From Pseudorhodobacter antarcticus (lineage in GTDB: Bacteria; Pseudomonadota; Alphaproteobacteria; Rhodobacterales; Rhodobacteraceae): DNA of 63,631 nucleotides. The notes under the pieces are model-generated. The model was given only the letters and a program-made list of their open reading frames with translations. It searched no databases and was not told the DNA's origin. Numbering within the stretch: the first letter of the stretch is position 1; every line of letters starts with the position of its first letter. Positions 17,253 to 26,131 of this stretch are shown here, one piece after another. The stretch covers positions 1-63,631 of the forward strand of contig CAMAQR010000021.1 of NCBI GenBank assembly GCA_945860375.1, read 5' to 3'. The translations under genes and the position numbers were made by a program.

Positions 17253-18296
17253 ATGCAGCAGGTTCGCTTGGGTCATACCGGGATTTCAGTGTCAAAACTG
17301 TGTTTGGGCACAATGACCTGGGGCAGTCAGAATACGCAGGCCGAGGCCCACGCCCAGGCCGATCTGGCGCTGGCGGCGGGGGTGAGTTTTTGGGACACCG
17401 CCGAGATGTATCCGGTCAACCCGGTGCTGGCCGAAACCATCGGGCGCACCGAGGAAATCATCGGCGCGTGGTTTGCCAGCCGTGGCGGGCGCGACCGGGT
17501 GGTGCTGGCGTCGAAGGTGTGCGGCGGTGGGCGTGACATCATCCGGGCCGGTGCGCCGGTGACCGGTTTGGTGTTGCGTGCGGCGGTTGAGGCGTCGCTG
17601 CGCCGGTTGCAGACCGACTATATCGACCTCTTTCAACTGCATTGGCCCGACCGGAAGTCTTATCACTTTCGCGACATTTGGGGGTTTGATGCGCGGGGCG
17701 GTGATCGCGCGAGTATTGACGCGCAAATCATTGATATACTTCAGGTATCAGCGCAGTTGATTGCCGAGGGAAAGATCCGCCACCTTGCACTTTCCAATGA
17801 ATCGGTCTGGGGTGCCGCACGCTGGCTGGCCCTGTCCGAACAGCTTGGATTGCCGCGGGTGATGACGGTGCAGAACGAATATTCGCTGCTGTGCCGGCAG
17901 TTTGACAGCGATTGGGCAGAGCTTTCGGTGCTGGAAGACATGCCGCTTTTGGCGTTCTCACCGCTTGCGACCGGGCTGCTGACAGGAAAATATGCGGGCG
18001 ATGTGATCCCCGAAAATTCGCGCCGGGCGCTGAACCCATCCCTCAGCGGGCGGATCACGCCGCAGGTGTTTCCTGCCGTTGCGGCCTATATGGGGATTGC
18101 GGCGCGCCATGGGTTGGACCCGTCGCAGATGGCAATTGCCTTTTGTGCGGCCCGGCCTTTTCCGGTGATCCCGATCATCGGGGCGACCACGCTGGCCCAG
18201 TTGAAAACCAACATCGGTGCGGCGGATCTGGTGCTTTCGGACGCGGTTCTGGCCGAGATCGACGCCGCCCACCGCGCCCATCCGCAGCCCTACTAG
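17253..18296 (+). CDS. Aldo/keto reductase (Tas-like)
   Basis: An NADPH-dependent oxidoreductase of 347 residues. The TIM-barrel AKR catalytic set is visible: Asp48 and Tyr53 in FWDTAEMYP, Lys in VLASKV and His in FQLHWPD. The C-terminal IGATTLAQLKTNIGA is the usual cofactor-binding end. Length and the LGHTGISVSKLCLGTMTWGS start resemble E. coli Tas. AGGAG precedes the ATG at 17253 with good spacing. The substrate is unknown. Confidence 0.92.
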   Translation: MQQVRLGHTGISVSKLCLGTMTWGSQNTQAEAHAQADLALAAGVSFWDTAEMYPVNPVLAETIGRTEEIIGAWFASRGGRDRVVLASKVCGGGRDIIRAGAPVTGLVLRAAVEASLRRLQTDYIDLFQLHWPDRKSYHFRDIWGFDARGGDRASIDAQIIDILQVSAQLIAEGKIRHLALSNESVWGAARWLALSEQLGLPRVMTVQNEYSLLCRQFDSDWAELSVLEDMPLLAFSPLATGLLTGKYAGDVIPENSRRALNPSLSGRITPQVFPAVAAYMGIAARHGLDPSQMAIAFCAARPFPVIPIIGATTLAQLKTNIGAADLVLSDAVLAEIDAAHRAHPQPY

Positions 18297-18350
18297 GGCC
18301 TTGCGCATCCGGGTCAGATCGGGCCTTGTGGCGGCCAAATAGGAGTGCCG

Positions 18351-18800
18351 ATGCGCCTTTTGCCCCTGCTGTGTTGTGTTTTGCTGACAGCCTGCACGCT
18401 GGCCTTGCCGGGGCGCGACGACAGGCCTGCGCGCCCTGTCGCGAACCCGATCACGGGCGGCGCGATTGAGACGACGACGCTGGAAGCACCGGTTGCAAAA
18501 CCCGAAACACCTGTCGTCAAGCCGGAAGCGCCGGTTGCGGTGGCAAAGCCTGTGGTGATCGCGTCGCCCGAGGAACTGGCCTGTGTGAAAAAGGGCAGAT
18601 CTTGGGGCAAGGCGGGGAAAACCGGCGGCATGACCTGTTTTGTGCAGACGCGAGACTCCGGCAAATCCTGTCAGCGCGAAAGCGATTGTGAGGCATCTTG
18701 TCTGGCCAGATCGGGAACCTGCGCCCCGGTGTCGCCGATGTTTGGCTGCAATCAGATTTTGCAGGACAACGGGGTGATGGTGACGCTTTGTATCGACTGA
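18351..18800 (+). CDS. Cysteine-rich lipoprotein
   Basis: A predicted lipoprotein of 149 residues. A short signal peptide ends in the lipobox LLTAC. A Pro/Lys/Val-rich linker with repeated PVxKPE units covers residues about 45-70. The C-terminal half has eight Cys residues (from ACVKKG to TLCID), probably disulfide bonded in the periplasm. AGGAG is five bases before the ATG at 18351. Family and function are not recognised. It overlaps the next lipoprotein gene, suggesting coexpression. Confidence 0.75.
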   Translation: MRLLPLLCCVLLTACTLALPGRDDRPARPVANPITGGAIETTTLEAPVAKPETPVVKPEAPVAVAKPVVIASPEELACVKKGRSWGKAGKTGGMTCFVQTRDSGKSCQRESDCEASCLARSGTCAPVSPMFGCNQILQDNGVMVTLCID

Positions 18801-19294
18801 TCGCCGTTCTTTTGGTCTTGGCAGCCTGCACGCCGATGGCGCCACCCGTGGCTTTGGGGCTTTATCGCAGCCCGGATGCGCCGATGTATTCCAACGCGGT
18901 GCTGGAGCCGTCGCGGCTGGTGGGGCGCTGGGTTCAGGTCGCAGATTTTTCTACCAAATCAGGGTCTTGCGCACCGGGTGGGGTAGAGGTTTCCAAGGCT
19001 GCCATGGGCCTTGCGGTGGCGTATCGGTTGTGTCTTTCGGGCAATGTGGTGCAGGGTTCGGGGGCGATGGTGCCGGACGGGCCGGGGCGGTTTGGGGTGC
19101 CGGGGCAGCCGGGGCCGTGGTGGGTCTTGTGGGCGGATGCGGATTACCGCACGCTGGTGATTGGCACGCCAAACGGGCGGCTGGGGTTCATCCTGAACCG
19201 TGACGGGGCTTTGCCGCCCGACCGGCTGGTGGCCGCGCGGGAGATTCTGGACTGGAACGGCTATGATTTGCGCCGCTTGCAGATGCTGCGCTAA
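18788..19294 (+). CDS. Lipocalin-like lipoprotein
   Basis: A predicted outer-membrane lipocalin of about 168 residues, likely starting at TTG 18788 inside the end of the upstream lipoprotein gene. A signal peptide leads to the lipobox VLAAC. The lipocalin GxW signature appears as LVGRWVQVADF. YRTLVIGTPNGRLGFILNRD matches the strand that follows in Blc-type lipocalins. Such proteins bind lipids or hydrophobic ligands. The TTG start is inferred from the signal peptide, not from a strong ribosome site. Confidence 0.75.
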   Translation: MYRLIAVLLVLAACTPMAPPVALGLYRSPDAPMYSNAVLEPSRLVGRWVQVADFSTKSGSCAPGGVEVSKAAMGLAVAYRLCLSGNVVQGSGAMVPDGPGRFGVPGQPGPWWVLWADADYRTLVIGTPNGRLGFILNRDGALPPDRLVAAREILDWNGYDLRRLQMLR

Positions 19295-20145
19295 AGCGTG
19301 GCGCGCCATTCGCGCAAATGGGTGATGACGTCGCGGGCGTCGAGAACCGCTTCGCGCACCAGCCAGTCGAAATGCTGCACGATGGATTGCACCATTGCCG
19401 GTTCGCGAAAGACGATGAACTGGCGGCCAAGGTAAATCGCGGCCAGATGCGGGCCAAAGACGGTGACAGGGCTGGAAAACACCCGATGCGCGTCAAACAG
19501 ATACAGGCGCAGCGTGGGGTAAAGTTCGGTCGCAAGTTGGATCAGATGATCCAGCTGCGCGCGGCGGATCGTCAGGGGCAGGTGGGCCCAATAACCCGAA
19601 GCCGTTGTAAAGCCGGATATTTCATGCAGGGGCATCGCGATTTCATAATCTGATCCTGCCCCCCGCAACCAGTCCAGTTGCTCTTGAAACGCGGTGATGG
19701 CCGCACCCGCGCCAAGACCCAGATGGGCGCGGTACTCCCATTCCACCAAGGCGGGCAGTTTCAGCATATCGGGCAAAGTTGCGGGCACATGGCGGATTTT
19801 GTAGCCCGCCGCCTGTTGGTGCCAGCCGAAAATCGTCGCATCAAACAGCGCGCGCGGGGCGTCGGCCAAAGTGACAGAGGCTGCCAGCAGGGCTGCCACG
19901 GGTTCGGGGCGGCCGGACAGCCCCAGCAGCCAGTCGCAAGATACGCCCAAAGCCTGCGCGCAATCGGCGGCCAGTTGCGCGCCCGGCAGCCGGGTGCCGC
20001 CCGACAGCAGCGCCGAGAGGGTGGAACGGTCCACCCCCACGGCGCGCGCCAAGGCGCTTTGGCTTTGCGCACGGTCCGCCATCGCCTGCGCCAAGCGGGT
20101 GCGGAACAAGGTGGCGCGGTCGCGCTTGTCGATCATTTCAGGCAT
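19291..20145 (-). CDS. XRE family transcriptional regulator
   Basis: A 284-residue DNA-binding protein. The helix-turn-helix covers residues about 10-65 (SQSALARAVGVDRSTLSALL, then AQALGVSCDWLLGLSGRPE). The rest is a sensor-like region without a domain I recognise, ending in helices rich in hydrophobics (FREPAMVQSIVQHFDWLV). The ATG at 20145 is preferred; the frame runs on to 20277 without support. It is divergent from the fatty acid desaturase gene, with 106 bp between the two starts, so it probably controls that gene or itself. Its stop overlaps the lipocalin stop. Confidence 0.8.
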   Translation of the reverse strand: MPEMIDKRDRATLFRTRLAQAMADRAQSQSALARAVGVDRSTLSALLSGGTRLPGAQLAADCAQALGVSCDWLLGLSGRPEPVAALLAASVTLADAPRALFDATIFGWHQQAAGYKIRHVPATLPDMLKLPALVEWEYRAHLGLGAGAAITAFQEQLDWLRGAGSDYEIAMPLHEISGFTTASGYWAHLPLTIRRAQLDHLIQLATELYPTLRLYLFDAHRVFSSPVTVFGPHLAAIYLGRQFIVFREPAMVQSIVQHFDWLVREAVLDARDVITHLREWRATL

Positions 20146-20251
20146 TTGGTGATTATTGTCACGGCTGTTGACATTACGTTGCGCATCTTGGGAATTCCAA
20201 ACCGGCTTGGCAAGTGCTATTGCAGGCGCAACCCGCTGACCGGAGACGAAA

Positions 20252-21175
20252 ATGCACACCGCCACCCCGCGACCCATCGAATGGCCGACGCTTGCGATGC
20301 TGGTGCTGACTTACGTGGTATGGATGGTTGGAACCTCGGTCTGGCAAGTGTCGGGGGGGCTGGCGTTTGTGCTGACCACGCTGGCCATCACACAGTTCTC
20401 GTCGCTGCAACACGAGGTTTTGCACGGTCATCCCTTTGCCAGCCGCCGTTTGAATGAGGCGCTGGTGTTCCCGGCACTGACCCTGTTCGTGCCCTATGGC
20501 CGCTTTCGCGACACCCATTTGCAGCATCACCACGATCCCAGCCTGACCGATCCTTATGACGACCCCGAATCCAACTACATGGACCCTGCGGTCTGGGCGC
20601 GCACGCCCCGGCCTGTGCAATTGTTATTGCGGGCCAACAACACGCTGTTGGGGCGGATTTTGCTGGGTCCGGCGGTGTCGATCTACTATTTCGGCAAAGC
20701 CGATCTGGCAGCAGCCTTGGCCGGAGATCGGGACATTGCGCGGGCTTGGGCGCTGAACGCGGTGGGGGTGGCTTTGGTCGCGGTCTGGCTGTGGCTGGTG
20801 GGGGATATGCCGGTGCTGGCTTACGGTGCGGCGGCCTATCTGGCCTATGGTGTGCTGAAGATCCGCACCTATCTGGAACATCGCGCCCATGCGTCCCATT
20901 GCGCCCGCACCGTGGTGGTCGAGGATCGCGGGCCACTGGCTTTGTTGTTTTTGAACAACAACTTGCATGTGGTGCATCACATGAGCCCCAACACGCCTTG
21001 GTATCAGCTTCCCGGGATTTATGCCGCAAGACGCGCGCATTATCTGAGCCGCAACGACGGGTATGTATACCGCAACTACGCGCAAATTTTCCGGACGCAT
21101 CTGCTGCGCGCCAAAGACCCGGTGCCGCATCCCATCTGGCCGATGGCGCGTGACACCAGCCCCGATCAGGGCTGA
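20252..21175 (+). CDS. Fatty acid desaturase family protein
   Basis: A membrane di-iron desaturase/hydroxylase of 307 residues. Three histidine boxes are present: HEVLHGH (54-60), HLQHHHD (about 90-96) and HVVHH (about 231). Membrane segments are seen around residues 14-48, 70-80 and 158-195. The short form resembles bacterial acyl-lipid or carotenoid/alkane-type hydroxylases; the substrate cannot be assigned. The divergent XRE gene is the likely regulator. Confidence 0.9.
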   Translation: MHTATPRPIEWPTLAMLVLTYVVWMVGTSVWQVSGGLAFVLTTLAITQFSSLQHEVLHGHPFASRRLNEALVFPALTLFVPYGRFRDTHLQHHHDPSLTDPYDDPESNYMDPAVWARTPRPVQLLLRANNTLLGRILLGPAVSIYYFGKADLAAALAGDRDIARAWALNAVGVALVAVWLWLVGDMPVLAYGAAAYLAYGVLKIRTYLEHRAHASHCARTVVVEDRGPLALLFLNNNLHVVHHMSPNTPWYQLPGIYAARRAHYLSRNDGYVYRNYAQIFRTHLLRAKDPVPHPIWPMARDTSPDQG

Positions 21176-21784
21176 TCAGGTCAGGCGGCGAAAGGTGGGG
21201 ACGGGGCCGGAATTGTCGAAAAACGGCACGCCGGGCTGGGGATGGCCGGCCAGCAGGGCGGTGACTTCGGCCAGAACCACTTCGGTGATGAACGGCAGAT
21301 CGAGCGCCCGGGCCTCGCGCAGGCCGATCCAATGCAGGTGCGACAGTTCGGTTGAGGCGAAGGTTTCGGCATCGCCTTGAACGGTTGCCGCGTCGGCAAG
21401 GAAAAACCTTGCGTCAAAACGGCGGGTGCGGCCCGGCGGGGTGATGGCTCGGAACACAAAGCGCAAGGCTCCGGGTCTGGGCGCGGGCAGGGTCAATCCG
21501 GTTTCCTCGGCCAATTCGCGCAGGGCAGCGGCGACAAGGGTGGCCGGATTGGGCGCGTCTGGCGGGCAGTGATCGGTCAGGCGGCGTTGGCATTTGGGGC
21601 GCAGGGCGGATTCTGACAGGCTGTGATCTTCGGGGTCCACCGCGCCGCCCGGAAAGACGTATTTGGACGGCATGAAGGCCGCCGCATGGCCGCGCATCCC
21701 CATCAGAACCTGCGCTCCAGCGACCGCATTGCGCCACAAGATCACGGTTGCCGCAGGGCGGATGGGTTGATCTGGGTTATTCAT
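21176..21784 (-). CDS. NUDIX hydrolase
   Basis: A 202-residue nucleoside-diphosphate-X hydrolase. The Nudix box is split across a long loop: GGAVDPEDHS near residue 46, then AALRELAEETGLTL near 86-99 with the REL..EE metal ligands. The insertion and C-terminal FFLADAATVQ and HLHWI regions resemble the NUDT7/CoA-pyrophosphatase-like or RNA-decapping type of larger Nudix proteins; the substrate is open. It overlaps the DUF983 gene by 8 bp. Confidence 0.88.
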   Translation of the reverse strand: MNNPDQPIRPAATVILWRNAVAGAQVLMGMRGHAAAFMPSKYVFPGGAVDPEDHSLSESALRPKCQRRLTDHCPPDAPNPATLVAAALRELAEETGLTLPAPRPGALRFVFRAITPPGRTRRFDARFFLADAATVQGDAETFASTELSHLHWIGLREARALDLPFITEVVLAEVTALLAGHPQPGVPFFDNSGPVPTFRRLT

Positions 21785-22187
21785 CCCGAAGGTCGGGCGC
21801 CCCGAACCCGTGCATCCGTTTGGCCCATTGCAATCCCACCATCGCCCCTTTCAAGCGCGGCAGCAGGTACAGAGACAGCGCCACGCAGGCCACGGAAAAC
21901 ATCGCAGCCATGGTCATCGGCTCGGGCCGGTAGGTGGAATAGACGATCATGATCGCCGGGGCCAACAGATGGCCGACGATCAGAATGGTCAGGTAGGCCG
22001 GGCCGTCATCGGCGCGCTGATGATGCAGGTCTTCGCCGCAAACGGGGCAATTGTCGCGTACCTTCAGATAGCTGCGCATCAATGGCCCGGTGCCACAGGA
22101 TGGGCAACGCCCCTTCCAGCCGTTGCGCAGCGCGGGCCAAGTCGGACGTTCGGCGTAGGCATCCGCGGTCATGGCGTCTTGCGGCAT
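21777..22187 (-). CDS. DUF983 family membrane protein
   Basis: A 136-residue protein with a zinc-ribbon-like pair CPSCGTGPL and CPVCGEDL flanking a short segment, then two membrane helices (YLTILIVGHLLAPAIMIVYS and AMFSVACVALSLYLLPRLKG). This arrangement is typical of DUF983. AGGA lies eight bases before the ATG at 22187. In some alphaproteobacteria relatives sit near cytochrome oxidase genes; here the partner is a Nudix hydrolase, with an 8-bp overlap. Confidence 0.85.
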   Translation of the reverse strand: MPQDAMTADAYAERPTWPALRNGWKGRCPSCGTGPLMRSYLKVRDNCPVCGEDLHHQRADDGPAYLTILIVGHLLAPAIMIVYSTYRPEPMTMAAMFSVACVALSLYLLPRLKGAMVGLQWAKRMHGFGAPDLRDE

Positions 22188-22384
22188 CGGGATATTCCTT
22201 ACTGTTGAGCACATCATTTAGGTGCTTTTGTGCAGTTTGGGGAGAGGGCGTTTTCACGCAGCGCGTCTTTGTCGCAAGGCCGGCAAAAGAAAATGCAGCT
22301 GGGGGCGACGGAAGCGCGGGCAAGCGGCGTTTGATTGGGTATGAAAGCCGCGACACTGCGTTGCGGCCAAAGCAGGAAACGCAG

Positions 22385-22903
22385 ATGAAAATGAATTTCA
22401 CCCTTTCGGCCCTTTCGATTGCCGCCGTGCTGGCTGCTGGTCTTTCCACCGTTGCTTTTGCTGACAATCGCGGCGGTATGGGCGGCGGCATGGGGCCCAT
22501 GCCCGTCTTCGACTTTGCCACGCTGGATGCGGACAAGGATGGCAAGGTGACGCGGGCCGAGATTGACGCGGCCCATGCGGCCCGGGTGGCCGAAGCTGAC
22601 GCCAACAAGGATGGCTTGTTGTCGGCCGACGAGTTGGCCGCGATGCATCTGAAGATGATGACGGAACGCGCCAAGACGATGGCGGCCGAAATGGTCACAA
22701 GGATGGACACCGATGGCGACAAGCTGTTGTCGGTGGCCGAGATGGCGGCGCGTCCGGGATTGGAAAAGATATTTGGCATGATGGACGCTGACGGCGACGG
22801 CGCGATCACCCAAGCCGAGGCCGATGCTGCCAAGGACAAGATGGCGGAACGTGGCGGGCGTGGTGGCAAAGGCAAGCATGGCCACGGCCACGGCCACAAT
22901 TGA
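22385..22903 (+). CDS. Exported EF-hand calcium-binding protein
   Basis: A 172-residue periplasmic protein. Residues 1-26 are a signal peptide ending AFA. Four canonical EF-hand loops follow at about 48-59 (DADKDGKVTRAE), 72-83 (DANKDGLLSADE), 108-119 (DTDGDKLLSVAE) and 134-145 (DADGDGAITQAE). A Gly/His-rich tail (KHGHGHGHN) could bind Ni, Zn or Cu. It lies 91 bp upstream of an ECF sigma factor gene on the same strand and may be part of that envelope-stress unit. Confidence 0.9.
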   Translation: MKMNFTLSALSIAAVLAAGLSTVAFADNRGGMGGGMGPMPVFDFATLDADKDGKVTRAEIDAAHAARVAEADANKDGLLSADELAAMHLKMMTERAKTMAAEMVTRMDTDGDKLLSVAEMAARPGLEKIFGMMDADGDGAITQAEADAAKDKMAERGGRGGKGKHGHGHGHN

Positions 22904-22994
22904 CATGATCTGCGCGCGCCTTTGACCGGGCGCGCGCGCCCACATCACGATTGCCGATCCGCCCTGTGGCGGTTAAGTCCAAAACAGGATGACA

Positions 22995-23585
22995 ATGGCC
23001 CGCGATACCCTTGCCGAGGTGAGTGACGAAACGCTGGTGGTGCTCTATGCAAATGGGGACCCCGAGGCAGCGCGCCTGCTTGCGCATCGCTTTCTGCCGC
23101 GGGTGTTGGGCTATGCCGGGCGGTTGCTGGCCGACCGGGTCGAGGCCGAGGATATTGCGCAAGAGGCGATGCTGCGGTTGTGGAAAGTGGCGCCAGAGTG
23201 GCGGCAGGGCGAGGCCAAGGTGTCAACCTGGCTTTACCGGGTTGTCACCAACCTGTGCACCGACCGCCTGCGCGCCCGTCAACGCAGGCGGACCGAGGCT
23301 TTGGATGCCGTGGCCGAACCCGAAGACAGGGCGGCTTCGGTTGTGTCGCATATGATGGACGCCGACCGTCTGGCAGCGCTGAACGCCGCGCTGTCGGGGC
23401 TGCCCGACCGTCAGCGTGAGGCGGTGGTGCTGCGCCACATCGAAGGTCTGGCCAACCCCGAGATTGCCGAGATCATGCAGATCGGCATCGAGGCGGTTGA
23501 AAGCCTGACCGCGCGGGGCAAACGCGCCTTGACAGCGGCGCTTTCCGGTCAGCGGGAAGCCCTTGGCTATGAGGAGGCTGAATGA
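22995..23585 (+). CDS. ECF-type RNA polymerase sigma factor
   Basis: A sigma factor of about 196 residues with only regions 2 and 4. Region 2 includes DIAQEAMLRLWKVAPEW and STWLYRVVTNLCTDRLR; region 4 includes LPDRQREAVVLRHIEG and a helix-turn-helix at NPEIAEIMQIGIEAVES. The ATG at 22995 is preferred because AGGA is well spaced; an ATG two codons earlier abuts it. The stop overlaps the next gene (ATGA), a small membrane protein likely to act as its anti-sigma partner. Confidence 0.92.
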   Translation: MARDTLAEVSDETLVVLYANGDPEAARLLAHRFLPRVLGYAGRLLADRVEAEDIAQEAMLRLWKVAPEWRQGEAKVSTWLYRVVTNLCTDRLRARQRRRTEALDAVAEPEDRAASVVSHMMDADRLAALNAALSGLPDRQREAVVLRHIEGLANPEIAEIMQIGIEAVESLTARGKRALTAALSGQREALGYEEAE

Positions 23586-23929
23586 TGGATGAGCTGGACG
23601 CTTTGTTTGCCACGGCGCGGCACGCGGAAGTGACGCCTTCCAATGCGCTGATGGCGCGGGTGATGGCGGATGCGGTGGCCTTGCAGCCCAAGGCTGAGCC
23701 GATGGGGCGGGCTGTCGCGCGCAAAACCGGGTTCTGGACGGGGCTGGCCGCGCTTTTTGGCGGCAGCGGGGTTCTGGCAGGGCTGGCGTCGGTGGCGATG
23801 GCCGGTTTTTTTGTGGGCTTTGTGCAGCCTGAGACGGTATCGGCGCTGGCGGGTGACTGGACTTTGGGAAGCGTTGTGGAAACTGTTGACCTGATGCCGG
23901 GCGTTGACGCCCTTTTGGCCGAGGACTGA
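23582..23929 (+). CDS. Small membrane protein, possible anti-sigma factor
   Basis: A 115-residue protein co-translated with the ECF sigma gene. An N-terminal cytoplasmic part of about 50 residues (DELDALFATARHAEVTPSNA) is followed by one or two membrane segments (residues about 52-84) and a short periplasmic tail. Position, size and topology suit an anti-sigma factor, but there is no zinc-binding HxxxCxxC motif. The role is inferred from context. Confidence 0.65.
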   Translation: MMDELDALFATARHAEVTPSNALMARVMADAVALQPKAEPMGRAVARKTGFWTGLAALFGGSGVLAGLASVAMAGFFVGFVQPETVSALAGDWTLGSVVETVDLMPGVDALLAED

Positions 23930-23933
23930 TCTG

Positions 23934-24428
23934 ATGAGCGACGTTCAATCTGTTGTGGCGACGTCCGGCAAGGGCTTGCGGATCGCCTTGGCGATATCGG
24001 TGGCGATCAACCTTGCGGTGGCGGGGCTGGTTGCCGGGGCGATGCTGCACCACAGGCCCGATGGTGGGCGCATGGACATGGGGCGCGAGCTTGGCTTCGG
24101 GCCGTTTTCCGAGGCATTGAGCCGCGATGACCGCCGGGCTCTGCGCGAGGCGTTTCTGGCCAAAGCGCCGGATTTGCGGGACAATCGGCGTCAGCGTGGA
24201 CAGGACGCGCAGGCGCTGCTGGGGGCGCTGCGGGCCGATCCGTTTGCGCCCGATGCTTTGACGGAATTGATGGACAGCCAGCAGCGCCGGATGGAAAGCC
24301 AGTTGCACCTGGGGCAGGATTTGCTGCGCACCTTTCTGATCTCGATGACGCCAGAGGCGCGTCTGGCCTTTGCCGGGCGGCTGGAAGAGCGGTTGCGGCC
24401 GGGTCGGGACGACAAGAAGGCGGATTGA
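23934..24428 (+). CDS. ZraP/CpxP-like periplasmic protein (heavy-metal sensor type)
   Basis: A 164-residue protein with one N-terminal membrane anchor (GLRIALAISVAINLAVAGL, about 14-32). The periplasmic domain is all-helical and rich in Arg, Gln and Glu, with SRDDRRALREAFLAKAP and MDSQQRRMESQLHLGQDLL. This resembles periplasmic heavy-metal sensor/CnrX or ZraP-like chaperones. It starts 4 bp after the preceding stop, so sigma, membrane protein and sensor form an operon. I infer that it detects envelope or metal stress for the sigma factor. Confidence 0.75.
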   Translation: MSDVQSVVATSGKGLRIALAISVAINLAVAGLVAGAMLHHRPDGGRMDMGRELGFGPFSEALSRDDRRALREAFLAKAPDLRDNRRQRGQDAQALLGALRADPFAPDALTELMDSQQRRMESQLHLGQDLLRTFLISMTPEARLAFAGRLEERLRPGRDDKKAD

Positions 24429-24605
24429 GGTTGGCGGGGTGGACCGTGAAAAGGGGTTTCACCTTGGCCTAACCTGATAGATCGCGCCCATGATGCCGAT
24501 CACTTTCCACAGAAAGACGGTTTGGGCGCGTCGCGCCCCGCTTGGCTTTTCTCCGCAGAAAATGCGGTTTTCGAGCGGGTTTTGCGGGTTGTTCCCGAAG
24601 CCATG

Positions 24606-25997
24606 TCAGGCCGCCGTGCGGCTGATCGTCACCTGATTGCGGCCGCCCGATTTCGACACCAGCAGCGCGCGGTCGGCGCGGTCGACAATCTCTGACACTG
24701 CGTCGATGCCGTCGGGCACACCGCTGTGGGTGCTGATGGCAAGGCCGATCGACACCGTCACCCGCAGCGCCGCACCGCCGCCCAGCCGCACCGGGGTTTC
24801 GTCCACCGCGTGGCACAGGCGTTCGGCGACGCCGCGCGCCTCGGCCAAAGTGGTATCGGGCAGGGCGATCAGAAATTCTTCACCGCCGATGCGGGCCAGC
24901 AGATCGCCGCCGCGCAGGTTTTGCGCCAAACGGCCTGCCACCTCAACCAACACGGCATCGCCTGCGGCATGGCCCCAACGGTCGTTCACCGATTTGAAGC
25001 GGTCCAGATCCACCACCATGACCGCAAAGGCGGTGCCGGATTTGCAGGCGCGCTCGGCAATCGCCGACAGTTGCGCCACCCCGTAGCGGCGGTTGTGCAG
25101 CCCGGTCAGCGGATCAAACATCGCCAGCCGCAAGCCGTCTTGCACCGAAGCGCGCATCCGGTCGGCCTCGCGCTTGCGCACCAGCAAGCGGGCCAGACGC
25201 AGGGCGATTTCTTCGCCCGGAACAGTGGCGCTGACCATGTCATTGGCGCCGAGGTCAAAGGCCACAGCGGCCCCGACCACCGAACCGACCGGAACCAGCA
25301 GGCAAAAGGCGGCATGGCGGGTGTTGGTGCGGCTGCGCAGTTCCGACATCAGCCGCAGGCCGTTGGCGGCGTTGCCCAGATCGGATTCGATCAGGAACAC
25401 ATCTGGGGCGGTGCTGGAGTTCAGGCTTTCAGACAGCGCCTCCTCCACCGTCATCGTCACAACGCGGTCGGGGATATGGGCGGCAATGTCGCGGCGCAGG
25501 CGCAGGGCGGTGTCGCTGCGCGCGGTGACAATCGCCACCTGACCCGGCGGGTGATAGGTGGCCGCCGCCTCTGCCAGACCCAGCATGGCGATGCTGCCAT
25601 CAGGATCGCCGTAGCTGTCGATCTGATCGCGCGCGCGCATGAAGCTGCGGATGCGGGCCAGCAGGGTTTGATCGTCCATCGGTTTGGTCAGAAATTCATC
25701 GGCGCCCGCGCGAAACGCCCGCGCCCGCGCGCCCGCGTCATGACTGGCCGAAAACATCACCACCGGCACCGAACTGGTGCGGGGGTCGGCGCGCAGGCGG
25801 GTCAGCAGATCAATCCCCGACATATCGGGCAACAGCAGATCCAGCAGGATCAGATCGGGCACATCACGGGTGGCAAGATCAAGACAAGCGGCCCCACTGG
25901 CCGCCAGCACCGGCAAATAGCCCGCCGCCTGCAGCTTGACCTTCATGACGATGCGGTTGGTTGCCACATCGTCCACTATCAAAATCTTGACGACCAT
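24606..25997 (-). CDS. pleD: PleD-type response regulator diguanylate cyclase
   Basis: A 463-residue c-di-GMP synthase. REC1 (about 1-120) has the acidic pair in LIVDD, the phospho-acceptor in LILLDLLLPD and Lys in FLTKPMD. REC2 (about 155-275) is degenerate. The GGDEF domain (about 300-460) carries an intact GGEEF near residue 372 and the inhibitory I-site RGGD five residues before it. This is the Caulobacter PleD arrangement, which localises to a pole and sets c-di-GMP during cell-cycle or surface transitions. No partner kinase is adjacent. Confidence 0.93.
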   Translation of the reverse strand: MVVKILIVDDVATNRIVMKVKLQAAGYLPVLAASGAACLDLATRDVPDLILLDLLLPDMSGIDLLTRLRADPRTSSVPVVMFSASHDAGARARAFRAGADEFLTKPMDDQTLLARIRSFMRARDQIDSYGDPDGSIAMLGLAEAAATYHPPGQVAIVTARSDTALRLRRDIAAHIPDRVVTMTVEEALSESLNSSTAPDVFLIESDLGNAANGLRLMSELRSRTNTRHAAFCLLVPVGSVVGAAVAFDLGANDMVSATVPGEEIALRLARLLVRKREADRMRASVQDGLRLAMFDPLTGLHNRRYGVAQLSAIAERACKSGTAFAVMVVDLDRFKSVNDRWGHAAGDAVLVEVAGRLAQNLRGGDLLARIGGEEFLIALPDTTLAEARGVAERLCHAVDETPVRLGGGAALRVTVSIGLAISTHSGVPDGIDAVSEIVDRADRALLVSKSGGRNQVTISRTAA

Positions 25998-26131
25998 CGT
26001 ACAAAAACCTGCTGAGCCTGTGACGCGCTGGTATCAGTGTGCCGGTCAAGTGGTTAAGAATTCCTTTCGGAATGGGTAACAAAGCGTCGGCAATTTGTGC
26101 GAATTCTGTGAATAACTGGGTGGAGAACCGG

